This document shows, in pieces, positions 7,108 through 14,428 of a stretch of 17,177 nucleotides of DNA. A program made the position numbers and the translations under genes. Within the stretch, counting starts at the first letter, position 1, and each line of letters opens with the position of its first letter. The stretch comes from Oscillospiraceae bacterium. Lineage in GTDB: Bacteria > Bacillota > Clostridia > Oscillospirales > Oscillospiraceae. The notes beneath the pieces are model-generated. The model saw only the letters and a program-made list of their open reading frames with translations, ran no database searches and was not told the DNA's origin. The stretch lies in NCBI GenBank assembly GCA_020025375.1, contig JAHHSF010000012.1, positions 1-17,177 on the forward strand. The letters are read 5' to 3'.

Positions 7108-7170
7108 TGGCATTTTCCACAAACTTTCCGTTTGCACCCACTGACACAAGGACTTTTGGTCCATGGCGGC

Positions 7171-9549
7171 TTATTTCAAGGTGACGACGGTCACACCGTC
7201 CTCACCCTCGCCGTACTGGCCGGGACGGAAGGACTTCACATAGCGGCTCCGCTTCAGGTGGTCCCGTACCGCCTTGCGGACGGCGCCGGTGCCCTTTCCA
7301 TGGATGACAATGACCTGCTCCAGGTGGGCCATAAGGGCGTTGTCCAGGAAAATGTCCATAGCGGCGATGGCCTCGTCGGTCATCATTCCCCGCAGATCCA
7401 CCTCCGGGGAGGTCTTTAAGGTGCGGAGCTTGTGTTCCGCCCGCTGGACGATGGTCTTGGCCGCCTTCTTGGCGGCGGAAGGCCCTTCGGCTACCCGGAC
7501 CTCCTCCTGCTTGGCGGTGATTTTCAAAATGCCGGCCTGGAGCTGGAGAGAGCCGTCCTTGTTCACGGACAGGACAGTGGCACGGGTGCCGCCCATCTTC
7601 ACCAGCTCCACCTCGTCCCCCGCCACGGCATCCCTCGTCTTGGGGGGTGCTTCCGGTTCGGGGCGCTTGCCCAGGGCGGCATCGGCCTCGTTCAGCTTCC
7701 GGCGCAGGTCGGCTCGCTGGTCGTTGGCGGTCTGCCAGTCAGCAGCCTGCTTTTCCTGCTGGCGGCGCATCCGGTCCAGCTCCCGGAAGGTGCGGTCGGC
7801 AGCATCCCTGGCCTCGTCCAGGATAGCGCGGGCCTCGGCCCGGGCCTTATCGGTGGCCTTTTGCCGCTCAGCCTCCATCTTCTCCCGGTACTCCCGGCTC
7901 ACCTTGGAGTTCTCCTCAATCTCCAGGCGGAGCTTCCGGGCGGCGTCCTTCTCCCGCTCCATCTCCTGGCGCTGGCGGTCCAGCTGGGTGAGTACGTCCT
8001 CAAAGCGGACGTTCTCTGCATCCAGGCGGGCGGCGGCCTTGTCAATGATATACCGGGGCAGACCCAGCCGCTCCGAGATGGCGAAGGCGTTGGATTTTCC
8101 GGGGATACCGATAAGAAGCCGGTAGGTTGGGGCCAGGGAATCCACGTCGAACTCGCAGGAGGCGTTCTCCACCCCCGGGGTGGTCATGGCGTAGACCTTC
8201 AGCTCGGCATAATGGGTGGTGGCAGCCACGCTGGCCCCCAGGCCACGGGCGCTCTCGATGATGGCGGCGGCCAGGGCCGCACCCTCCACGGGGTCGGTAC
8301 CCGCCCCCAGCTCATCGAAGAGAATGAGGGTGTCCCGGTCGCTCTCATTGAGAATCCCCACGATGTTGGTCATGTGGGAGGAGAAGGTGGACAGGCTCTG
8401 GGCGATGGATTGCTCGTCGCCGATGTCGGCCAGCACCCGCTCAAAGACCCGGATCTCGCTGTCGGCGGCGACGGGGATGTGTAGGCCGCACTGGGCCATG
8501 AGGGTGAGCAGGCCCATGGTTTTCAGGGTGACGGTCTTACCGCCGGTGTTGGGGCCGGTGATGACCAGAGTGTCGAAGTCCATGCCCAGGCTAAAATTGT
8601 TGGCCACCGCCTTTTTGGGGTCCAGCAGAGGGTGCCGGGCCCGGCGGAGGGAGAGGCCGGTCTTGGACAGCTTGGGGGCCATGCCCCCGGTGTGGGCGGA
8701 GTATTTGGCCCGTGCAAAGATGCAGTCCAGGAGGACGAGGAGGTCGTAGTTCATACGGATGTCCTCCTTGCAGGCGGCACAGTCCGCCGAGAGCGCGGCC
8801 AGGATGCGCTCGATTTCCTTCTTCTCCTTGGCGGCCAGCTCCCGGAGCTGGTTGTTGGCCTGAACCACCCCCATGGGTTCAATGAAGAAGGTGGCACCGG
8901 AGGCGGACACATCGTGGACCAGGCCGGGGATGTCGTTCTTGCACTCGGAGCGCACGGGGACCACATAGCGGCCGTTCCGCTGGGTGATGATGGACTCCTG
9001 GAGGTACTTTGACTGGGAGGAGGAGATAATCTTGTTGAGCACCTCCCGCACCCGTGCGGCGGCCGCCCGCATATGGCGGCGGATGTCAGCCAGCTCGGTG
9101 GAGGCGGAATCCGCGATCTCCTCCTCACTGAGGATGGAGCCGGTGATCTTTTCCTCCAGAAACTTGTTGGGGGTGAGGTTGGCGAAGAGGGGATCCAGGA
9201 TGGTCTTGGTATTGTTCCCGGCGGCGTAGTCCCGGGCGTTCCGTGCCGCCGAGAGGACGGCGGCGATGTCCAGAAGCTCCCGGGGGTTCAGACTTCCCCC
9301 CCGGTCAGCCCGCTCCACGCTGGCCCACACCGGGCGTACCCCGGATAGGGAGGGGGAGCCCCGGAGGGTGAGCATCTGGAGGGCGGCGGTGGTCTCATCC
9401 AGCGCCCGCTGAACGTCGTCCGGGTCGGTCATAGGCCGGAGGGCGCGGCTACGCTCCTTTCCCTCCTCGGTGACGGCCTCATGAGCCAGCTGTTCCAGAA
9501 CCTTGGGCAGTTCCAGGGTCTGGATGGATTTTTCAAACAGTTCGGTCAT
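7171..9549 (-). CDS. mutS2: Endonuclease MutS2 (Smr domain)
   Basis: MutS2 proteins are MutS-like ATPases without the mismatch-recognition domain. Known roles are suppression of homologous recombination and, in Bacillus, rescue of collided ribosomes. In the 794-residue frame the order is: core and lever helices (1-300), Walker A GPNTGGKT (334-341), ST-rich signature (about 383-395), Walker B LILFDE (410-415), a long coiled coil (about 515-630), a small KOW-like beta region (643-690), and a C-terminal Smr nuclease domain with DLRG (720-723) and HGKGTG (752-757). I use ATG at 9549 (792 residues) with AAGGA about 10 bases upstream; an in-frame TTG at 9555 is possible. The gene follows the phzF-family gene after 21 bases and is likely cotranscribed with it. 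Confidence 0.96.
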   Translation of the reverse strand: MTELFEKSIQTLELPKVLEQLAHEAVTEEGKERSRALRPMTDPDDVQRALDETTAALQMLTLRGSPSLSGVRPVWASVERADRGGSLNPRELLDIAAVLSAARNARDYAAGNNTKTILDPLFANLTPNKFLEEKITGSILSEEEIADSASTELADIRRHMRAAAARVREVLNKIISSSQSKYLQESIITQRNGRYVVPVRSECKNDIPGLVHDVSASGATFFIEPMGVVQANNQLRELAAKEKKEIERILAALSADCAACKEDIRMNYDLLVLLDCIFARAKYSAHTGGMAPKLSKTGLSLRRARHPLLDPKKAVANNFSLGMDFDTLVITGPNTGGKTVTLKTMGLLTLMAQCGLHIPVAADSEIRVFERVLADIGDEQSIAQSLSTFSSHMTNIVGILNESDRDTLILFDELGAGTDPVEGAALAAAIIESARGLGASVAATTHYAELKVYAMTTPGVENASCEFDVDSLAPTYRLLIGIPGKSNAFAISERLGLPRYIIDKAAARLDAENVRFEDVLTQLDRQRQEMEREKDAARKLRLEIEENSKVSREYREKMEAERQKATDKARAEARAILDEARDAADRTFRELDRMRRQQEKQAADWQTANDQRADLRRKLNEADAALGKRPEPEAPPKTRDAVAGDEVELVKMGGTRATVLSVNKDGSLQLQAGILKITAKQEEVRVAEGPSAAKKAAKTIVQRAEHKLRTLKTSPEVDLRGMMTDEAIAAMDIFLDNALMAHLEQVIVIHGKGTGAVRKAVRDHLKRSRYVKSFRPGQYGEGEDGVTVVTLK

Positions 9550-9570
9550 ATCCAAAGGTTCCTTATTGCA

Positions 9571-10428
9571 TCAAAGTAGTCGGGCAGAAAGGGTGAGAAC
9601 GGCGGGGCCTCCCACCCGGATACGGGGTTCCGCCTCCTCCATGGTCAGACGGCTACAGATCAGGGAGGGCTTGCCCATGGCCTCCCCCTGGAGAAAGGAG
9701 TTTTCCTCCCCCTCCTTGATGACCCCCGCCTCGTATAGAAGCCAGGTAAGCGCCCCATTGGAGGTGCCGGTAGCGGCCTCCTCATCAATCCCATACCGGG
9801 GGGCGAAGTTCCGGCACCGGGCAGTGTGACCTTCCGCGGGGCAGAAGAGGTGGAAGCCCACCACGTCGTAGTGTTCCGAGATATGTAGCACTTCATCCCG
9901 GTTCTGCCTGGCCCGGTCCAGGGCTTCGCCCGTCACAGGGAGGAGAATGTCGGCAAGGCCGGTGGAAACGATCTTGGGTTCCAGTCCCTCCGGCTTGTCG
10001 GCCAGGGTCAGGCCGTAGGCGGCATAAAGGGCGGGCAGTTCCCCGGCGGTGAAGGTCCGCAAAACCTTGGGGGCCGCCATGTCCATCCACACCACCTCGG
10101 GGGCCACCTCGATGGACAGGTCCCCGGCCAAGGTGCGGGCGAAGTACTCCCCGGTGGGCAGGGCCTTCTCCTCCCGCAGGACGGTAAAGGCTGCCACGGT
10201 GGCGTGGCCGCACAGGTCCACCTCCCCGCCGGGGGTGAAGTAGCGCAGGTGGAACCCATGTCCATCCAGGCACTTCACAAAAACGGTCTCGGAGTGCTTC
10301 AGCTCTCCGGCCAGGTCCTGCATACGCTTCTCCGGCGGAAAATCCTCCCCCCGCCCCAGGAGGGCGACCCCGGCCTGATTGCCGGAAAATGCCTGCCTGG
10401 TGAAGGCGTCCACAATGTAAAGTTCCAC
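9571..10428 (-). CDS. PhzF family isomerase/epimerase-like protein
   Basis: The 285-residue protein has the length and motifs of the PhzF family (diaminopimelate-epimerase fold): VDAFTRQAFSGNQAG at the N terminus, the catalytic Glu47 in KHSETVFV, the DLCGHAT block (71-77) and, in the second half, EEAATGTSNGAL (216-227). Members include PhzF of phenazine synthesis and many enzymes of unknown substrate such as YddE; no phenazine genes are present, so the substrate is unknown. I start at GTG 10428 because GGAG lies about 8 bases upstream and family alignments begin with a residue followed by ELYIVDAF. The frame extends to 10518 but that part looks unlike the family. It is the first gene of a two-gene unit with mutS2. 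Confidence 0.88.
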   Translation of the reverse strand: MELYIVDAFTRQAFSGNQAGVALLGRGEDFPPEKRMQDLAGELKHSETVFVKCLDGHGFHLRYFTPGGEVDLCGHATVAAFTVLREEKALPTGEYFARTLAGDLSIEVAPEVVWMDMAAPKVLRTFTAGELPALYAAYGLTLADKPEGLEPKIVSTGLADILLPVTGEALDRARQNRDEVLHISEHYDVVGFHLFCPAEGHTARCRNFAPRYGIDEEAATGTSNGALTWLLYEAGVIKEGEENSFLQGEAMGKPSLICSRLTMEEAEPRIRVGGPAVLTLSARLL

Positions 10429-10465
10429 CTTTTGCGCTCCTTTCCGTTTTAAGGTTTCTCCCCCA

Positions 10466-10494
10466 AGTTTACCACAGCCAGCCCGCCGCCGCAA
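10466..10494 (-). promoter_or_regulatory. Possible promoter of the phzF-mutS2 unit
   Basis: On the minus strand TTGCGG (10489-10494) is followed by 17 bases and TAAACT (10466-10471), with TG one base upstream as an extended -10. It lies about 38 bases before the GTG start. Both hexamers match consensus only partly. Confidence 0.45.
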
Positions 10495-10511
10495 CGGCTG
10501 GAACGAATTTC

Positions 10512-10540
10512 TTGACATCCCCTCTCCGAATGAATATACC
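10512..10540 (+). promoter_or_regulatory. Possible + strand promoter antisense to the phzF leader
   Basis: TTGACA (10512-10517), a 17-base spacer and TATACC (10535-10540) occur on the + strand in the gap between phzF and recO. The -35 is perfect but the -10 lacks the conserved final T. About 40 bases further a Shine-Dalgarno-like AGGAAGG (10567-10573) precedes ATG at 10582, and the 15-bp hairpin begins 12 bases later. It could make a transcript of about 80 bases, but this may be chance. Confidence 0.3.
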
Positions 10541-10593
10541 GGCTTTGTAAAAGAAACCGCGCAGACAGGAAGGTGGTCTTTATGAAGCCTTGG

Positions 10594-10625
10594 AAAGAGC
10601 GCCGTGGAGTTCCACGGCGCTCTTT
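10594..10625. terminator. 15-bp hairpin at the end of recO
   Basis: A perfect inverted repeat (arms 10594-10608 and 10611-10625, AAAGAGCGCCGTGGA) is separated by two bases. It starts at the recO stop codon, so it probably ends the yqfC-to-recO unit on the minus strand, although only CTCTTT precedes CC there. It closely matches the hairpin at 1829-1860. Confidence 0.7.
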
Positions 10626-11374
10626 CACATCATTTTCAGTTGCTTATAGAAGTCCAATGTACGGAATCCCCGCTCCAGCTGGGAGGCCAGAAAGGCCTCG
10701 CACAGGTCGCAGAACCGGGCCATGGAAATGGGGTCCAGCCGAAAAGAAAGAAGCCGCTTTTGCTCCCCATAGACCACGTGCCGCATGGCGGCCAGGGCTC
10801 CCGGCGTAAGGGGCAGAGAGATGCCCTCCCCCACTTCCTCCCGGCAGGCGGCACAGTGGAGCACCCCCTCCTTCAGGTGGAAGGCGGGCCGGGCCGGCTC
10901 CCGGCCGCAGACGGCGCAGGCATCCAAAAGGGGCTCATACCCCGCCAGGCAGGCGGTCTTGAGTTCAAACGCCGCCCGAACCTGCTCCTGGGGTTTATGG
11001 AGCTTATCCAGGGCGTAAAGGCAGTTCAGGATGAGGGAGAGCTGCTCTGGCTGGGGGACCCCCTCCCCCGCCACCGTCTCACAGGCCTCGGCGAAGTAAG
11101 AGCCCAGGGCCACCAGCTCCACATCCCCCTTCACCCCCCAGAACTGCTCCAGGGAATCGGCCTCGTTCACTGTGTAGTGGTCACGGTACTCGAAGAGGGT
11201 AAATTCGGCGTAGGTGAGCAATTGGCAGGCGGCGGCCAGACGGCTTCCCTTTCGGCGCACTCCGCGGGCCTTGGCGGTGACCTTTCCCTCCGGTGTGAGA
11301 AGGGTGAGAATCTTGTCCGCCTCTTTGTAATTGACCTCCCGGAGGACGAGGCCCCGGGTGACGGTATTACTCAT
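10625..11374 (-). CDS. recO: DNA repair protein RecO
   Basis: RecO works with RecR (and RecF) to load RecA onto SSB-coated single-stranded DNA in gap repair. The 249-residue length is typical. The N-terminal OB-fold shows TRGLVLREVNYKEADKIL and the TPEGKVTAKARGVRR block (27-41). The helical middle is followed by a four-Cys zinc module, C153-x2-C156 and C174-x2-C177 (CAVCG and CAACR), as found in many Gram-positive RecO proteins. The start ATG overlaps the end of era by 8 bases, so translation is coupled; the era-recO pair is conserved in Firmicutes. A hairpin overlaps the stop codon. Confidence 0.96.
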   Translation of the reverse strand: MSNTVTRGLVLREVNYKEADKILTLLTPEGKVTAKARGVRRKGSRLAAACQLLTYAEFTLFEYRDHYTVNEADSLEQFWGVKGDVELVALGSYFAEACETVAGEGVPQPEQLSLILNCLYALDKLHKPQEQVRAAFELKTACLAGYEPLLDACAVCGREPARPAFHLKEGVLHCAACREEVGEGISLPLTPGALAAMRHVVYGEQKRLLSFRLDPISMARFCDLCEAFLASQLERGFRTLDFYKQLKMM

Positions 11375-12263
11375 CCTTATAGCCGAAGTTGTGGATGAGG
11401 TTCATATTGTCCCGCCAGTTGGTCTTGACCTTGACCCACGTCTCCAGGTACACCTTGCCGCCCATGAAGGTCTCCATATCCTGCCGGGCCTGGGTGGAAA
11501 TTTTGCGGAGCATGGTCCCCTGCTTGCCGATGATGATGCCCTTGTGGGAATCCTTCTCGCAGTAGATGGTGGCGTGGACATCGATGATGCCGCTGTCCTC
11601 CCGCTCGGAGAATTTGGTAATCTCCACGGCGGTGCCGTGGGGAATCTCCTTGTCCAGGCAGAGGAGGAGCTTCTCCCGCAGAATCTCAGCCATGACCTGC
11701 CGCTCAGGCTGGTCGGTGACCATATCGTCTGGGAAGAGCTGGGGCCCCTCTGGCACCAGCTTGTCCAGCACATCCAGCAGTCCGTCCACCCCGTCGTTAT
11801 TCTTGGCGGAGATGGGTACCACGGCGGTCCAATTCATGTCTTGGGCGTAGACCTGCATAACCTCCAGAAGCTCTTCCTTCTTCACTGTGTCAATCTTGTT
11901 GATGACCAGGATGGCGGGGATACCCAGCTTGCGGATGCGGTCCATGAGCTCAGCCTCGGGCCCGCCGATGTGTGGGATGGGCTCCACCAGAAGGCAGACC
12001 GCGTCCACGTCGGCCACGCTCTGCTTCACCACACCCACCATATACTCACCCAGCTTGGTTCTGGCCCTGTGCAGGCCGGGGGTATCCACAAAGACGAACT
12101 GGGTGTCCCCCCGGTTCAGAATGGCGCAGATGCGGGTGCGGGTGGTCTGGGGCTTGTTAGAGACAATGGCGATCTTCTCCCCCACCAGGGCATTGGTCAG
12201 GGTGGATTTGCCCACGTTGGGCCGCCCCACCAGGGCAATCATACCGGATTTTGTAATATTCAT
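11367..12263 (-). CDS. era: GTPase Era
   Basis: Era is an essential GTPase that binds the 3' end of 16S rRNA and checks 30S maturation. The 298-residue protein has all GTPase motifs: G1 GRPNVGKST (13-21), G3 DTPG (60-63), G4 NKID (122-125) and G5 SAK (152-154). A C-terminal KH RNA-binding domain follows, with GIIIGKQGTMLRKI (242-255). The start is ATG at 12263 with AGAGG about 8 bases upstream; the frame runs back to 12287 without a better site. It lies between ybeY, which acts on the same 16S rRNA 3' end, and recO. In Bacillus dgkA and cdd lie between ybeY and era; here there are only about 118 bases. Confidence 0.97.
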   Translation of the reverse strand: MNITKSGMIALVGRPNVGKSTLTNALVGEKIAIVSNKPQTTRTRICAILNRGDTQFVFVDTPGLHRARTKLGEYMVGVVKQSVADVDAVCLLVEPIPHIGGPEAELMDRIRKLGIPAILVINKIDTVKKEELLEVMQVYAQDMNWTAVVPISAKNNDGVDGLLDVLDKLVPEGPQLFPDDMVTDQPERQVMAEILREKLLLCLDKEIPHGTAVEITKFSEREDSGIIDVHATIYCEKDSHKGIIIGKQGTMLRKISTQARQDMETFMGGKVYLETWVKVKTNWRDNMNLIHNFGYKDE

Positions 12264-12381
12264 AGGTGATCCTCTTTCTTTGAGCAATTTTGATGGTCTC
12301 CTTCGCGGCGGCGGCCAGGCAGACCCCGAACAGCACCGCCGGAAGAGAGAGCAGGACGCATTGTTTATTTTTTATGGCAGC
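12264..12381 (-). other. Intergenic segment with a cryptic hydrophobic reading frame
   Basis: Between ybeY and era one minus-strand frame has third positions that are G or C in 20 of 22 codons (12295-12360), as in real genes here. It reads KNKQ, then hydrophobic CVLLSLPAVLFGVCLAAAA, then charged KETIKIAQRKRI, which looks like a single membrane-anchor peptide. The only codon at a suitable place is ATA at 12375, about 9-10 bases after AAGGGA at the end of ybeY. There is no ATG, GTG or TTG, and the frame runs on to 12157 inside era. It may be a broken small gene or chance. No sequence motif of dgkA or cdd is visible. Confidence 0.25.
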
Positions 12382-12870
12382 TTATTCCCTTGTAATGTTC
12401 AGCTCCCCCAAAATGGCCTCTTCCCGCGCCCGCATCCGGGCCTTCATCGGTCCGTCGTCCATGTGGTCATAGCCCAGCAGATGGAGGACCGAGTGAACAG
12501 CCAGATAGGCGGTCTCCCGCCGGGGGCTGTGCCCATACTCCTCCGCCTGGGCCCTGGCCCGTTCCAGAGAAAGGACCATGTCCCCCAGGGGGACCAGCCC
12601 GGTCCCTGGGTCGGCATCCTCCTCCGAGGGATGCTCCCCGGGGGCAAGTTCGAACATGGGGAAGGAAAGCACGTCGGTGGGTCGGTCCACCCCCCGCTGT
12701 TCCAGATTGATGGCATGGATGCCGTCGTCATCGGTGAAGAGCACGTCCACCTCGCAGGGGACCTCCACCCCCTCGGCGGCCAGGACGGCGGGGATGACTT
12801 TTTCCAGCAGCGCCGCCACTTCGGCGGTATCTTCCTCTAATTCAGAATCGATGATGATCTCATGATTCAT
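12382..12870 (-). CDS. ybeY: Endoribonuclease YbeY (rRNA maturation)
   Basis: YbeY is a zinc-dependent endoribonuclease needed for maturation of the 16S rRNA 3' end and 70S ribosome quality control. The 162-residue protein shows the family blocks NxxxRGVDRPTDVLSFP (55-71, here NLEQRGVDRPTDVLSFP) and LGDMVLS (95-101), and the metal site H126-S-V-L-H130-L-L-G-Y-D-H136. The start is ATG at 12870 with GGAGG about 8 bases upstream; the open frame continues to 13248 but that part overlaps the preceding membrane-protein gene. The gene is followed by a short gap and era. In Bacillus its upstream neighbour is pgpH (yqfF), replaced here by an unrelated membrane protein. Confidence 0.96.
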   Translation of the reverse strand: MNHEIIIDSELEEDTAEVAALLEKVIPAVLAAEGVEVPCEVDVLFTDDDGIHAINLEQRGVDRPTDVLSFPMFELAPGEHPSEEDADPGTGLVPLGDMVLSLERARAQAEEYGHSPRRETAYLAVHSVLHLLGYDHMDDGPMKARMRAREEAILGELNITRE

Positions 12871-12920
12871 TGTTTTTTCCTCCTCCAACCGGCTCGTCCA
12901 GCACCCAGGGTTAAACCGGG

Positions 12921-13433
12921 TCATGTGAGCCGCCTCTCCCAGGCCTTCCACGCCCGATAAAACAGCACGATGTAGACCACGATGGCGACAAAGGTGGCAA
13001 GCAGGAAAATCGCGCCCAGCTCGCCGGAGAAGCACGACACCACATAACTCGCCACTGTGAGGATGGGAAAGGCCAGCCAGGCCTTCGCCAGCTCCGCTCC
13101 CCCCAGAAGCTGGCCACTCTGTTCCTCCAGCTCCTGGACTCCCTTCGCCATGCGGTAGGTCACCAGAAGCTGAAGGCTGACTCCAACGACGGTGAGCAGA
13201 ATGCCAAAAAGACCGTCGATATAAATGCCCAGCAAAGTCTTGAGCCACATCACGGCGCTGAAAATGGCGCTCACAAGGGTCAGCGTCCGGCTCCCCGCAA
13301 AGATTCCACTCTCGGAAACTTCCTCCATACCTTTATAAATAAGGTAATACCCCACAAAGGCGGGGAGCAGGTCGATGCCGTTGATCTTGATATGCAGGAA
13401 TACATAAATGAGACCGGCAAACATTTTGCCCAT
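12921..13433 (-). CDS. Unknown membrane protein with about five transmembrane segments
   Basis: I do not recognise this 170-residue protein. It has no cleavable signal. Likely membrane segments are about residues 19-35 (IDLLPAFVGYYLIYKGM), 50-68, 72-93, 116-136 and 138-160, with a short charged loop at 97-108 (KGVQELEEQSGQ). Only two Cys/His-type residues of note occur (His14, Cys134), so there is no obvious metal site. The start ATG lies 2 bases after the phoH stop, with GGAGAG about 7 bases upstream, so it is part of the yqfC-to-recO operon and probably coupled to phoH. The N-terminal block with GYYLIYKGMEE resembles membrane proteins often annotated as hypothetical in Clostridia. Function cannot be inferred; codon use matches its neighbours. 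Confidence 0.85.
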   Translation of the reverse strand: MGKMFAGLIYVFLHIKINGIDLLPAFVGYYLIYKGMEEVSESGIFAGSRTLTLVSAIFSAVMWLKTLLGIYIDGLFGILLTVVGVSLQLLVTYRMAKGVQELEEQSGQLLGGAELAKAWLAFPILTVASYVVSCFSGELGAIFLLATFVAIVVYIVLFYRAWKAWERRLT

Positions 13434-13435
13434 GC

Positions 13436-14416
13436 TTATCTCTCCTTTCTCTTCCCACCGCTCCGACGGTTCTCGTCCTCCTCGTAGGCCTTGATAATTC
13501 GCTGAACGATGGCGTGGCGGACCACATCGGATTGGTTCAGGCGGCAGACGGCGATGTCCTCCACTCCGTGGAGGATTCGCATGGCCTCCTTCAGGCCGGA
13601 GGTCTTGTCGGCGGGTAAGTCAATCTGGGTCACATCGCCGGTAATGACGATTTTGGAGCCGAAGCCGATTCGGGTGAGGAACATCTTCATCTGCTCCCGG
13701 CTGGTGTTCTGGGCCTCGTCCAGGATGATAAAGGAGTCGTCCAAGGTCCGTCCACGCATATAAGCCAAAGGGGCCACCTCAATGTTTCCCCGCTCCAGAT
13801 ATTTCTGATAGTTCTCCGCCCCCAGCATATCGAAGAGGGCGTCGTAGAGGGGCCGCAGGTAGGGGTCCACCTTGCTTTGCAGGTCACCGGGGAGGAAGCC
13901 CAGCCGCTCCCCCGCCTCCACGGCGGGCCGGGTGAGGATAATGCGGTTGACCTGCTTGTCCCGGAAGGCGGCCACCGCCGCCGCCACCGCCAGGTAGGTT
14001 TTGCCGGTACCGGCGGGGCCGATGCCAAGAGTGATGGTGTTTTTCAGGATGGCATCCACATACTTCTTCTGGCCGATGGTCTTGGGTTTGATGGGCTTGC
14101 CCTTGGCGGTGATGCAGAGCACATCGGCGGCCACCTCATTGATTTTCCCCTCCTCGCCGTTTTTCACCAGCTGGAGGACGTAGCGGACGCTCTGCTCGTT
14201 GATGTTCTCTCCCCGGGCGGAGAGGGAGAGGAGGCCCTCGATGGCCCTCACGGCGAAGAGGACATTCTCTCCCTCTCCGGAGATTTTCAGTTCCCCATCC
14301 CGGCTGACCACCACCACGGACAGTTCGCGTTCAATGATGCGGATATTCTCGTCAAAAGAGCCGAAGAGGGCAATGGTCTCCTCCATACGCTCAATACTGA
14401 TCGTCTGTTCTGCCAA
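13436..14416 (-). CDS. phoH: PhoH family ATPase (PhoH-like)
   Basis: The 326-residue protein has an N-terminal KH-like region (about 1-100) and a PhoH ATPase domain, with Walker A GPAGTGKT (133-140), RPAVEAGERLGFLPGD (163-178), and Walker B FIILDEAQNT (229-238). PhoH proteins are superfamily 1 helicase-like ATPases, thought to act in RNA metabolism and often adjacent to ybeY, as here. The start appears to be TTG at 14416 with GAGGAG 8 bases upstream; no ATG fits. It begins 12 bases after the yqfD stop, so the two are in one operon. In Bacillus the same order yqfC-yqfD-phoH (yqfE) is known. Confidence 0.95.
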   Translation of the reverse strand: MAEQTISIERMEETIALFGSFDENIRIIERELSVVVVSRDGELKISGEGENVLFAVRAIEGLLSLSARGENINEQSVRYVLQLVKNGEEGKINEVAADVLCITAKGKPIKPKTIGQKKYVDAILKNTITLGIGPAGTGKTYLAVAAAVAAFRDKQVNRIILTRPAVEAGERLGFLPGDLQSKVDPYLRPLYDALFDMLGAENYQKYLERGNIEVAPLAYMRGRTLDDSFIILDEAQNTSREQMKMFLTRIGFGSKIVITGDVTQIDLPADKTSGLKEAMRILHGVEDIAVCRLNQSDVVRHAIVQRIIKAYEEDENRRSGGKRKER

Positions 14417-14428
14417 TTTGAATTCTCC

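Noticed and set aside
7108..7170. Short hairpins (CAAAC/GTTTG and GGAC/GTCC) after mutS2 as a terminator
   Set aside because: Stems are only 4-5 bp and neither is followed by a T tract.
7432..8484. Open frame of about 350 codons on the + strand
   Set aside because: It is antisense to the ATPase and coiled-coil parts of mutS2 and has shadow-type composition.
10429..10518. N-terminal extension of the phzF-family protein to 10518
   Set aside because: The extra 30 residues are Arg/Gly-rich and unlike the family. GTG at 10428 has a well-spaced GGAG site.
10582..10809. Small + strand reading frame starting at ATG 10582
   Set aside because: It has a ribosome-binding-like site but runs through the hairpin and then antisense to recO, with Arg/Pro-rich shadow composition. 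Only the short transcript idea is kept as a finding.
12871..13248. N-terminal extension of ybeY to 13248
   Set aside because: The extension overlaps the membrane-protein gene in another frame and lacks family similarity. ATG at 12870 has a good ribosome-binding site.
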